DNA from: Mycobacterium intermedium
GTDB taxonomy: Bacteria > Actinomycetota > Actinomycetes > Mycobacteriales > Mycobacteriaceae
DNA length: 64,000 bases
NCBI RefSeq assembly: GCF_002086275.1
Contig: NZ_MVHT01000013.1
Coordinates: forward strand, 28,570-92,569
Reading direction: 5' to 3'
The notes under the pieces: generated by a model
Told to the model about the DNA's origin: nothing
Seen by the model: the letters and a program-made list of their open reading frames with translations, nothing else
Databases searched by the model: none
Made by a program: the position numbers and the translations under genes
Part shown: in pieces, positions 31,165 to 38,484 of the stretch
How positions within the stretch are numbered: the stretch's first letter is position 1
How the letters are laid out: every line of letters starts with the position of its first letter

Positions 31165-32653
31165 AAACGTTCATCAACCAGAATGCCAGCGGGAAGATCG
31201 GCATCAGGCAGAGGTATTCCAACCATTCCACGAGCTTGCGGAACAGCGGGCTGTAGATCGTGTTGGGTACCACCGCGGCCGCTGTCATTCCCGCTGCGGG
31301 CAGCAGCACCAGGATCGCTGCGGTGATCGACACCGACAGGGGCGAGTGCAGCCCAGCCGCGTACCGGATGCACACCGAGGCAACGATGATCACGGCGGTG
31401 GCGGCAAGGGTGATCGACTGCCAACGGTCGACGTAGGAACGGCCACGTAGCAGCAGGAATCCTGCGGAGAAGGTGGTCAAGATCAGCGGCAGCCAGCGCT
31501 CGCTGGTGTGCGGATTGCTCAGCGCGGTCAGGCACACGATCATCATCACGCCGAGCCCGACCAGCAAACCACTGAGGAACGAGCGGGCACGCTCAGCCTG
31601 GATAAGCACGTCCCGCACCGACGCCGGGCCCTCCAAGGTCGGCGTACCGCCGCCGGAAACCACCACGGTCGTGGGCAGATCCGGGCGAGCCTCGAACACC
31701 CAACGGCTGGTCGCAGACGGGAAGACCGGCAGTCGGATGCCGGCCAGGCGCCGGGTCAGCGAGGGTGCCGCGTGGTAGAGGAACACGCACGCCAGGACCA
31801 GGCTGGCCAGCAGCGTCACGGCACTGGTCGCCGCGACCATCCGGAGCACCGCGGCAATCGTCGTCAGTGAGCTGATCGTCACGATGGCCGTGTAGATCGC
31901 CAGACGGCGACCGGTGAAGCGCAGTGCCAGTGCCGCAGCCACCGTGAGGACGCCGAAGCCCAACACGGCTTGCGGAGACCCGACCGGGCCGGGTGGGGCC
32001 GCGGCCGCCGCAACGGTGACCGGGATGATCCCGCCTATCAGCATGATGTCGGCAACCCGACGGTCCGCGTCGGTCTTGGCGCGCATCAGCAGCAAGCCGG
32101 CCACGCCCAACACCAGGACCCCGACAATGGCGGCGAAGATGGTCGTCAGCCACGTGTTGTGGTGCCAGCGCCACCACGCCAAGATGCCCGTGGACAGGGC
32201 CACACCACCGGCGACCATCCACGCGCCAACCTGGACCGCAACGATCGGGTCGATCGACGTGAACCGCTTGCTGAGATTGGAGGCGACGGCGGTCGAGATG
32301 TGCTCAATGACCTGCGAGCGCTTCTCGGTGTCGTTGAGGAACCGAATCCACAGGCGGTCGCCGTCGTAGATGTCCTGCTCGGTCAGCGACTGGGTGGCGC
32401 GCAACGGCGTTCCGTCAACCAGGCACAGCGCCCAGCGGCCGCGGCCGGTGGCCTCCAGCGGGGTCTCGCCGAGCTCGCGGAGTCGACTGTTGACCACCTT
32501 CAGCAGGGGCTCGGTCATCACCGAGACGGGGGCGTTGGCGTCCAGCAACACGCCGATCTGCACGCCCTCGCCGGCCATGATGCCGACGACGACCGCGCGC
32601 GGTGTCGAGATGCCCTCAATGTCAGCCTGTGGAGCATCGGCTACTGCAGTCAT
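31142..32653 (-). CDS. eccD5: EccD5, ESX-5 channel membrane protein
   Basis: A 503-residue protein with an N-terminal ubiquitin-like domain (residues ~25-110, VVVGIMAGEGVQIGVLLDAN start) and about eleven transmembrane helices from residue ~140 to the end. EccD forms the main membrane barrel of the ESX-5 complex. The ATG overlaps the stop of a 49-codon ORF upstream (ATGA). Its 3' end overlaps mycP5 by 23 bases. GGGGGG-rich sequence (AAAGGGGGGTG) upstream of the ATG serves as the ribosome site. Confidence 0.96.
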   Translation of the reverse strand: MTAVADAPQADIEGISTPRAVVVGIMAGEGVQIGVLLDANAPVSVMTEPLLKVVNSRLRELGETPLEATGRGRWALCLVDGTPLRATQSLTEQDIYDGDRLWIRFLNDTEKRSQVIEHISTAVASNLSKRFTSIDPIVAVQVGAWMVAGGVALSTGILAWWRWHHNTWLTTIFAAIVGVLVLGVAGLLLMRAKTDADRRVADIMLIGGIIPVTVAAAAAPPGPVGSPQAVLGFGVLTVAAALALRFTGRRLAIYTAIVTISSLTTIAAVLRMVAATSAVTLLASLVLACVFLYHAAPSLTRRLAGIRLPVFPSATSRWVFEARPDLPTTVVVSGGGTPTLEGPASVRDVLIQAERARSFLSGLLVGLGVMMIVCLTALSNPHTSERWLPLILTTFSAGFLLLRGRSYVDRWQSITLAATAVIIVASVCIRYAAGLHSPLSVSITAAILVLLPAAGMTAAAVVPNTIYSPLFRKLVEWLEYLCLMPIFPLAFWLMNVYAAIRYR

Positions 32654-32799
32654 CGTCCTGCACCCCCCTTTGTGAGTTGGTGTGTGGTCTGGTGGCTAAA
32701 GCCGTGGGCGGGCGCTGTCGGTGAACTCACCGAGATGCCCGAGGTGCCCGAGGTGCGCGAGCCCGCTGATAGCGGCGGCCCGACTGACTCCGAATTCAT
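32650..32799 (-). CDS. Candidate 49-residue ORF coupled to eccD5
   Basis: An ORF of 49 codons in the 290-bp gap between espG5 and eccD5. It opens MNSESVGPPLSAGSR, is rich in Ser, Thr and Gly, and ends TKGGAGR. Its TGA overlaps the eccD5 ATG in the same ATGA fashion as the other coupled ESX-5 genes here, and GAGGCGAGG lies a few bases before its ATG. No domain is recognised, and low complexity makes chance coding possible. If translated, it would couple ribosomes into eccD5. Confidence 0.4.
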   Translation of the reverse strand: MNSESVGPPLSAGSRTSGTSGISVSSPTAPAHGFSHQTTHQLTKGGAGR

Positions 32800-32943
32800 T
32801 TGCCTCGCCTCGCGACTAATTGATTCTGATGGACATTGCTTTGCGCTTTTGCGGTCGGTTCTAGAGCAGTATGCCGTGTATGCATCAAGCTCGCACTTTA
32901 TGTTGAAAAATGTTGTTGCGCTGCTTTTTTGGTAACGGCGTTG

Positions 32944-33846
32944 TTAAACTCTGCTATGCGTTTTCCACTCGCCATACGGCAGAGTGTCCAAAACGGTCTT
33001 CACCCCTACCTGCACCAGTTGTGGAGTAGCCGGGCAGATGGCAAGCCAGGCCTCGCCGGAACCGGCCGTGCGGGCTTGCTGGTAGAGCGCGATGCGCCCG
33101 CCGGATCCGTCCTTCAGCGACAGCACGGAAGCGCTGGGCCCCTTGGCGTCGTCGCGGTATTGCCGTGCGTAAACGGCCACTTCGGCGGCAGGATCGGAGA
33201 GCGCCTGACCGAGCGCGGCCACCGTGGCCGCGCTGATACCCATCCGTCGTAGGTCACCGCCGGAGAACACGTTGAAGCCAGACTCCTGCCACGACTTCGT
33301 CGCCTCCAGCATCTCCTCCAACGGGACGTTGACGGCGTTGATCGCCGCCGGGTCGGCGTGGTGAATCGATTCCAATCCGTCCATGACCAACGCTGCGATG
33401 GAGGAACTGTCGGTCACCGAAACGTCGTCTACTGTGATATCGCTCCCAACCCGGACAGCCGATACCCAGTGCTGTCCTCTACGGGCCAGAACCACCCGAA
33501 ACTCGTTGTCGGGAATGTCGCGGGATCCGGGCGGCGCGTTCTCGTCCTGAACCATCCCATAAAGCAATTTGCCGCGCGACAGCAACGCGACCACTTCAAG
33601 GTCGGGAGCCGCAAGCACCCTCAGCCGGGCGGCCACTTGTTCGTTGACTTGGTCGCCGACGACAATCCCCTGCTCGCGCATGACTTTCATGCCCGGATGC
33701 TCGTTGAGCCAGTCGTTGTTGTCGGTCGACACGTACGGCCGGCAACGCAATTCGGGGGCGACGTGCCGGATATCCAGGAGAGCCTGGAGCATCCAGAATC
33801 CATCAACGTTAACGGTGATATCGGTGCGCGTACTCTGTTGATCCAT
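32944..33846 (-). CDS. espG5: EspG5, cytosolic PE/PPE chaperone of ESX-5
   Basis: A 300-residue EspG-family chaperone, the length I recall for Rv1794. The start MDQQSTRTDITVNVDGFWML and the end LVQVGVKTVLDTLPYGEW are typical. EspG5 binds the tip of the PPE helical bundle, keeps PE-PPE dimers soluble and routes them to ESX-5. It lies between esxN and eccD5 but is separated from esxN by a strong hairpin and from eccD5 by 290 bp, so its level may be set apart from both neighbours. Confidence 0.96.
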   Translation of the reverse strand: MDQQSTRTDITVNVDGFWMLQALLDIRHVAPELRCRPYVSTDNNDWLNEHPGMKVMREQGIVVGDQVNEQVAARLRVLAAPDLEVVALLSRGKLLYGMVQDENAPPGSRDIPDNEFRVVLARRGQHWVSAVRVGSDITVDDVSVTDSSSIAALVMDGLESIHHADPAAINAVNVPLEEMLEATKSWQESGFNVFSGGDLRRMGISAATVAALGQALSDPAAEVAVYARQYRDDAKGPSASVLSLKDGSGGRIALYQQARTAGSGEAWLAICPATPQLVQVGVKTVLDTLPYGEWKTHSRV

Positions 33847-33896
33847 CCCTGCCTCAGACGTTCCTCAGTAGATCAATGGCATTTGACTGCAGGAGA

Positions 33897-33927
33897 CGGC
33901 AGCACACCGGTCTGTGGTGTGCTGCCG
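33897..33927 (-). terminator. Strong hairpin between esxN and espG5
   Basis: A perfect inverted repeat with 12-bp arms, CGGCAGCACACC and GGTGTGCTGCCG, around a 7-base loop. It starts 17 bases after the esxN stop and lies before the espG5 start. No U-run follows, which is usual for mycobacterial hairpin terminators or 3'-end stabilisers. It could attenuate transcription into espG5 and help keep esxM/esxN mRNA abundant. Confidence 0.65.
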
Positions 33928-33943
33928 CGCCTGAAGTTCGGTT

Positions 33944-34228
33944 TTAGGCCCAGCTGGAGCCGACGGCGCTGTCGGTCTGCGCCATGTTGTTGCCGGCGGC
34001 CTGAACCTTCTGACCGTGCTGGTTGGCCTGCTCGTAGATCACCTGGAAGTTGCGACCCAACTGGGTGATGAACTCCTGGCAAGCCACCGAACCGGCGCCG
34101 CCCCAGAAGTCGCCGGCAGCCAACACATCGCGAACGATAGCTTGGTGCTCTGCTTCCAGTGAAGCGGCCTGCGCGCGGATGAGAGCGCCGTGCGCATCGA
34201 CATCCGCGAACTGGTAGTTAATGGTCAT
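33944..34228 (-). CDS. esxN: EsxN, ESAT-6-like (WXG100) ESX-5 substrate
   Basis: A 94-residue WXG100 protein of the Mtb9.9 subfamily: MTINYQFADVDAHGALIRAQ start, WxG in GDFWGGAGS at the turn between two helices, and end TDSAVGSSWA. It is expected to form a heterodimer with EsxM, encoded 49 bp upstream, and to be exported by ESX-5. It is an essential small substrate/partner for the system by family knowledge. Confidence 0.96.
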   Translation of the reverse strand: MTINYQFADVDAHGALIRAQAASLEAEHQAIVRDVLAAGDFWGGAGSVACQEFITQLGRNFQVIYEQANQHGQKVQAAGNNMAQTDSAVGSSWA

Positions 34229-34277
34229 ACACGTGTTCTCCTAACGTGGAAAGCGTACGCAGCCGTGGCTTTGGGCG

Positions 34278-34574
34278 CTAGCTGCTCAGCAACTGCTGAG
34301 AAGCCTGCTCTTGCTGCTCGTAGTTGTTCGCATCCCGGATGAGTCCGTCACGCACGCCGTGCAACATGTTCACAATGTTGCGGAACGCCGTGTTCATCTG
34401 GCCCATCGTGTCCAACGAGGTCGCCGAGGCCAGACCGCTCCAGCCGGCGCCGGAGATGTTCTGCGCGGAAGCCCACATGCGACGGGCCTCGTCCTCGACG
34501 GTTTGAGCGTGCGCCTCAAAACGGCCCGCCATGTCCCGCATCGCGTGCGGGTCCGTCATAAAACGCGCTGTCAC
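34278..34574 (-). CDS. esxM: EsxM, CFP-10-like (WXG100) partner of EsxN
   Basis: A 98-residue WXG100 protein of the QILSS/Mtb32-like group: [20 protein letters not shown] start and WSG turn in GAGWSGLAS. The C-terminal YxxxE export signal is visible in [10 protein letters not shown], so this partner carries the secretion signal for the EsxM/EsxN dimer. A hairpin separates it from the upstream PE gene, suggesting its own promoter or processed mRNA. Confidence 0.96.
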   Translation of the reverse strand: MTARFMTDPHAMRDMAGRFEAHAQTVEDEARRMWASAQNISGAGWSGLASATSLDTMGQMNTAFRNIVNMLHGVRDGLIRDANNYEQQEQASQQLLSS

Positions 34575-34653
34575 TTTGGATGTCTCCTTATTTGCCTGTC
34601 ATCTTGCTATTCGGGCTTGGCGATGTCGCGGCCGGATTTGGCCTTGACGTGCG

Positions 34654-34686
34654 CACTGCCTTCCAGCCAGTGGCCGGAAGGCAGTG
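34654..34686 (-). terminator. Hairpin between PE19 and esxM
   Basis: An inverted repeat with 11-bp perfect arms, CACTGCCTTCC and GGAAGGCAGTG, and an 11-base loop. It lies 22 bases after the PE19 stop and before esxM. There is no U-run. It looks like a terminator or an mRNA end-stabilising stem, insulating the PE/PPE genes from the esx pair. Confidence 0.6.
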
Positions 34687-34708
34687 GAGGGCCTGACCGT
34701 TCGTCAGA

Positions 34709-35008
34709 TCAGCCCGCAGCTGCTGCGTTCGCGGCCTCGGTGGCGGCGTAAGAGCCCGAGCTCGTCGCCAAGGTGTTGACGAACATCTCGTGAATGGCCG
34801 CGGCCTGGGCGCTCACCGCCTGGTACATCTGCGCGTGCGCGGCGAACTGGGCCGCGGTCAACGCCGACACCTCATCGGCCGCCGCTGGCACCACGCCAGT
34901 GGTAGGCGCCGCGGCCGCAGCGTTCTGCGCGCTCATGGTCGTGCCGATACCTTGCAGGTTTGCGGCGGCCGCGGCCAACGCCTCCGGCTGCGTAGTCACA
35001 AACGACAT
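34709..35008 (-). CDS. PE family protein (PE19-like)
   Basis: A 99-residue PE-only protein: SFVTTQPEALAAAAANLQGI start and the YxxxE signal in [10 protein letters not shown]. It is nearly identical to the PE at 36569-36868, so one is probably a recent copy of the other. Position between a PPE gene and esxM matches PE19 (Rv1791) of M. tuberculosis. The ATG has AGGAGG upstream; the longer in-frame extension is in the 5' leader. Its PPE partner is presumably the gene upstream. Confidence 0.9.
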   Translation of the reverse strand: MSFVTTQPEALAAAAANLQGIGTTMSAQNAAAAAPTTGVVPAAADEVSALTAAQFAAHAQMYQAVSAQAAAIHEMFVNTLATSSGSYAATEAANAAAAG

Positions 35009-35324
35009 GCTGTTTCCTCCTGAAGATGCTCCCAGCACCGGTGAGTTGCTCCCCAGCACCGGTCTCTGCACGAGAGTAGATGACTGTATGGCCACAAGTC
35101 GGGCTCGGCGTCACCGTTTTGGCATTTGTTCACCGGTCGGCAATACGAATCCAACTGTTGTAACGACAGAGTAACAGCGCCTGACCTGGTTCGTCGGGTC
35201 TTGACAGACTCCGGTCTTGCCGGGCCTTGGGGCGCTCGGAGCGGCGCTGAGGTGCCAGTTCTCGGCCCGTGCGAGGGTGGGCAAGCAGTACGGGCACACC
35301 TGGAATCACGCCCACGAGCTGTCG
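35009..35324 (-). other. Leader region of PE19 with a short direct repeat
   Basis: About 315 bp between a PPE stop and the PE19-like start. Two direct copies of CCCAGCACCGGT lie 21 bp apart (35031-35042 and 35052-35063), about 25 bp upstream of the PE ATG on the transcribed strand. The 21-bp period, two helical turns, would suit an activator or repressor site, though it may also be a simple duplication. No gene is supported. Confidence 0.4.
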
Positions 35325-36560
35325 TCAGCCCGCGAACGGGGGACGCGCCATGACGGTGGGCCGGAACCCGTAGCGGGGACTCGCGCCAGAGGCACCACCC
35401 CCCACACCCGCGAGCGGCAAACCCCCGAGCAGGTTGCCGGCGGCCCCGTCCGGTGCCGCGCTGATCGTGGTCACTGGGAGCGGCGCCGCATGGCTGCTGA
35501 GCGCCGGACCCAGTCCGGCGATCGCGGGAGGTACCGACAACTTGCCGAGCGAGGCCGCCTGGCCCACGCTCGCCGCCACCCCCGCACCGCCGGAGCCCAG
35601 CGCTCCGCTGACGGCGTCCGCGGCGTGCGGGGCGGCCGCCGCGGCGGATGCGGCCGCGGGCGCAAGACCCTTGCTGAGCGACAGCAACGTGTTGGCCATG
35701 CCGGTCGAGAAGTACGGCAGACCCTCGATGTTGTAGGCGGGCCCGGCGAAGTTCCGGAACGCGGTGATGAACCACGCCGGGTTCAGGGTGCTGTTTCCAC
35801 CTATCCCGGCCAGTGCCGACCCGATCATCGAGTTCGGGTTGAAAGTCACTCCGGAAAGCGTCAACGGTGTGGTGGGGTTCAACCCCAGCAGACCGGCGTT
35901 GGAGGGGCCCACCAAGTTCGTCAACTGGGCCTGCAGGTTGCTAAGCAGGTCCAACATCGATTGCTGGGCCGATCCGGCCGCAGTCCCGGAGGCATCGGTC
36001 ACCGATGAGGCCTGCGCGGCCGAAGCCGCCGGGTTGACCACCTCCGGCGGCGCCTTGAACGGGGTTACCGCCCCCGTCGCGGTCGACGACGACGCCGCAT
36101 ACTGATACATGGTCGCAGCGTCCACGGCCCACATTTCGCCGTATTGCGCCTCAAGGGTCGCGATCGCGTTGGTGTTCTGGCCGAAGGCGTTGGTGGCCAA
36201 CAGCTGAGCCAGCTCCGCGCGGTTGAGCTCGACGAGTTGTGGCGGCACCATCGCCGCCAACGCATTCTCATAGGCCGCCGCGGCGGCCGTGGCCTGGCCG
36301 GCGAATTGTTCGGCTTGGGCCGCCGTGTTGGCCATCCACGTCACGTACGGTGTGACGGCGTCGGCCATCGATGCCGACGCCGGGCCCAACCACTCTTCAC
36401 CGGTCAGCTGCGTGGTCACCGTGTCGTACCCGAGCGCTGCCGAATTGAGTTCTGCGGCAAGCCCATTCCATGCGGCAGCGGCGGCTACCAGCGGCGCCGA
36501 ACCGGGGCCCGCGTAGATGAGCGCCGAGTTGATTTCCGGTGGCAATGCCCCGAAATCCAT
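35325..36560 (-). CDS. PPE family protein (PPE26/PPE27-like)
   Basis: A 411-residue PPE protein paired with the PE gene 8 bp upstream: [20 protein letters not shown] start, [11 protein letters not shown] turn, EMWAVDAATMYQYAASS tip. The SVP-position motif is LGKLSVPPAI, which lacks the usual Trp. The tail ends YGFRPTVMARPPFAG. M. tuberculosis has two PPE genes here (PPE26 and PPE27); this window has one. Likely ESX-5 substrate. Confidence 0.9.
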   Translation of the reverse strand: MDFGALPPEINSALIYAGPGSAPLVAAAAAWNGLAAELNSAALGYDTVTTQLTGEEWLGPASASMADAVTPYVTWMANTAAQAEQFAGQATAAAAAYENALAAMVPPQLVELNRAELAQLLATNAFGQNTNAIATLEAQYGEMWAVDAATMYQYAASSSTATGAVTPFKAPPEVVNPAASAAQASSVTDASGTAAGSAQQSMLDLLSNLQAQLTNLVGPSNAGLLGLNPTTPLTLSGVTFNPNSMIGSALAGIGGNSTLNPAWFITAFRNFAGPAYNIEGLPYFSTGMANTLLSLSKGLAPAAASAAAAAPHAADAVSGALGSGGAGVAASVGQAASLGKLSVPPAIAGLGPALSSHAAPLPVTTISAAPDGAAGNLLGGLPLAGVGGGASGASPRYGFRPTVMARPPFAG

Positions 36561-36568
36561 GATGTCCC

Positions 36569-36868
36569 TTACCGGCTCGCGACCGCGTTGGCCGCCTCAG
36601 TGGCCGCATACGATCCGGCGCTGGTGGCCAGGGTGTTGACGAACATTTCGTGGATGGCCGCCGCCTGGGCGCTCACCGCTTGGTACATCTGCGCGTGCGC
36701 GGCGAACTGGGCCGCCGTCAATGCGGACACCTCGTCCGCGGCCGCCGGGACCACCCCGGTCGTCGGCGCCGCAGCGGCCGCATTCTGGGCGCTCAGGGCC
36801 GAGCCGATACCCTGCAGGCTGCTCGCCGCCGCCGACAGTGCCTCCGGCTGAGTAGTGACAAACGACAT
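36569..36868 (-). CDS. PE family protein (PE18-like)
   Basis: A 99-residue PE-only protein: SFVTTQPEALSAAASSLQGI start and YxxxE export signal in [10 protein letters not shown]. It ends 8 bp before its PPE partner, the typical bicistronic pair. An AAGGAGG site precedes the ATG. It differs only at a few positions from the PE19-like protein at 34709-35008. Confidence 0.92.
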   Translation of the reverse strand: MSFVTTQPEALSAAASSLQGIGSALSAQNAAAAAPTTGVVPAAADEVSALTAAQFAAHAQMYQAVSAQAAAIHEMFVNTLATSAGSYAATEAANAVASR

Positions 36869-36933
36869 TTCGTTCCTCCTTGTATTTCCTTGGTAATCAA
36901 TATTTTTCGAGCACCACAGTGCTTCTCCACCCG

Positions 36934-38025
36934 TTATCCGGCGGACGGTGAACGGGTCAGGACGTTGTAGCGGAACCCGTACTTGGTGACGTAGCCCGCG
37001 CTACGTCGGCCCGCAGCACCCAGCGGTATACCCCGCACCAGGGACGTGCCGGCACTGGTTGCCGCGGTATTCATTCCGGGGATCGCGTCGAGGTCGGCGG
37101 GAGCGGAACTCACCTGCGACACCGTGATTGCGGACCAGGCCCGTGGCACCGACAGCTTCCCGATGGTGTTGGCCTGTCCCCACCCGGCCGACACGGGCGT
37201 GCCCCACGCTCCGATCGCCCCGGGTGGTGTCAGGGCACCACCAAGCGCGGGGTTCGGTGCCGGGGCGCCGGGCAGCAGACCGCCGCCCCACGCCACCAGG
37301 GAATTGACGGCTCCCAGGGAGAAGTATGGGTAGTTGGTCACCGAGTTCCAGATGTTCGAAGAATTGCCGAAGATGGTGGCGATGAGCCCGTTCGGCCCCA
37401 CGAACCACGGCGGAAGTGTCAACGGGTTCAGCGAGAACCCCAACTGCGTCAGGGCCGCCTCGCCGACCGCGGCAGCCTGCTCGGCCACCGCGTCCGGGCG
37501 GGTGGTTTCCGGCGGCGCGGTGAACGGATTCAGCTGCAGAGCCGTCGCCGAAGCCGCCGCATAGCCGAACATTGCCGCGGCGTCCTGAGCCCACATCTCG
37601 GCGTACTCCGTCTCGGTAGCGGCGATCGCAGGCGTGTTCTGCCCGAAGAAGTTGGTCGCGATCAAGACCAGCAACAACGTGCGGTTGGCCTCGATCACCG
37701 GTGGCGGCACGGTCATCGTGAAAGCGGTCTCATAGGCGATGGCGGCTGCACGCGCCTGCGCACCGGCCTGCTCGGCCTGCTCGGCGGTAGCGCTCATCCA
37801 GGCCACATAGGGTCCGGCTGCGGTCAGCATCGCCTCCGATGCCGGTCCCACCCACGGTGAGCTCGTCAGCTCGGTGACCACCGCCGCATAGCCGGCTGCC
37901 GCCGTACTCAGTTCGGCGCCAACGCCGTCCCAGCTCGTAGCCGCGGCCAACATCGGCCCTGATCCCGGGCCGGCATACATCCGGCCCGAGTTGATCTCCG
38001 GCGGTAACGCCCCGAAGTCCAACAC
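36934..38025 (-). CDS. PPE family protein (PPE25-like)
   Basis: A 363-residue PPE-SVP protein: [20 protein letters not shown] start, [11 protein letters not shown] turn, [17 protein letters not shown] tip, [10 protein letters not shown], tail [15 protein letters not shown]. The GTG start has GAGGAGG seven bases upstream. It is the first gene of the PPE-PE-PPE-PE-esx series, and a promoter-like TATAAT lies about 90 bp upstream. Position after eccC5 matches PPE25 (Rv1787), but the cyp143 and ferredoxin genes that separate them in M. tuberculosis are absent. Confidence 0.9.
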   Translation of the reverse strand: MLDFGALPPEINSGRMYAGPGSGPMLAAATSWDGVGAELSTAAAGYAAVVTELTSSPWVGPASEAMLTAAGPYVAWMSATAEQAEQAGAQARAAAIAYETAFTMTVPPPVIEANRTLLLVLIATNFFGQNTPAIAATETEYAEMWAQDAAAMFGYAAASATALQLNPFTAPPETTRPDAVAEQAAAVGEAALTQLGFSLNPLTLPPWFVGPNGLIATIFGNSSNIWNSVTNYPYFSLGAVNSLVAWGGGLLPGAPAPNPALGGALTPPGAIGAWGTPVSAGWGQANTIGKLSVPRAWSAITVSQVSSAPADLDAIPGMNTAATSAGTSLVRGIPLGAAGRRSAGYVTKYGFRYNVLTRSPSAG

Positions 38026-38115
38026 CGCGCCTCCTCAGCAGGCCCCGGTCCGGACAGGAACGAGGCAACCTTGGCATTGCGTCAATGGGAACCAGGATGT
38101 GCGCGGCGGGCGCAA

Positions 38116-38144
38116 ATTATAGAGAAACAAGCAATGATTTTGCA
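38116..38144 (-). promoter_or_regulatory. Candidate promoter of the PPE25-PE18 unit
   Basis: On the minus strand a perfect -10 hexamer TATAAT (plus-strand ATTATA at 38116-38121) has a weak -35-like TGCAAA 17 bp upstream. The predicted transcript start near 38109 leaves a leader of about 85 bases before the PPE GTG. The surrounding 400 bp are AT-rich and hold no gene. Confidence 0.5.
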
Positions 38145-38439
38145 GAGGTTGGTTTGTCTGCATAGGAAACACATTAGATTGCTACCGTGGCTGAAGTCGC
38201 CTCAGACGCCAACTATTCATTACTTGCCAACCAGTGTTCAGCTTCCGTTCATATGCGATCCGCAACTCAGGCCATTTACCTGCATAGATAGCCAAGGTCC
38301 GGGTGCGTTTGGTCCCCGTTCTGGGCGACACGCGCTTATTAAGGACGTATCTTCGGCGAGCCGTGATCGCGCCCAAAGATATGAACGTTCATAGGATTGC
38401 GCCCACCCCGGGCTAGCGAAATCTCCGACCCAAAGCATT

Positions 38440-38469
38440 AGGGCCCGGCGGAGAACTCCGCCGGGCCCT
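38440..38469 (-). terminator. GC-rich terminator hairpin after eccC5
   Basis: A perfect inverted repeat with 14-bp arms, AGGGCCCGGCGGAG and CTCCGCCGGGCCCT, starting 15 bases after the eccC5 stop. No U-run follows. It probably ends the eccB5-eccC5 transcript, separating it from the PE/PPE/esx unit, which has its own promoter. Confidence 0.75.
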
Positions 38470-38484
38470 GATGCATCTGGCTAG

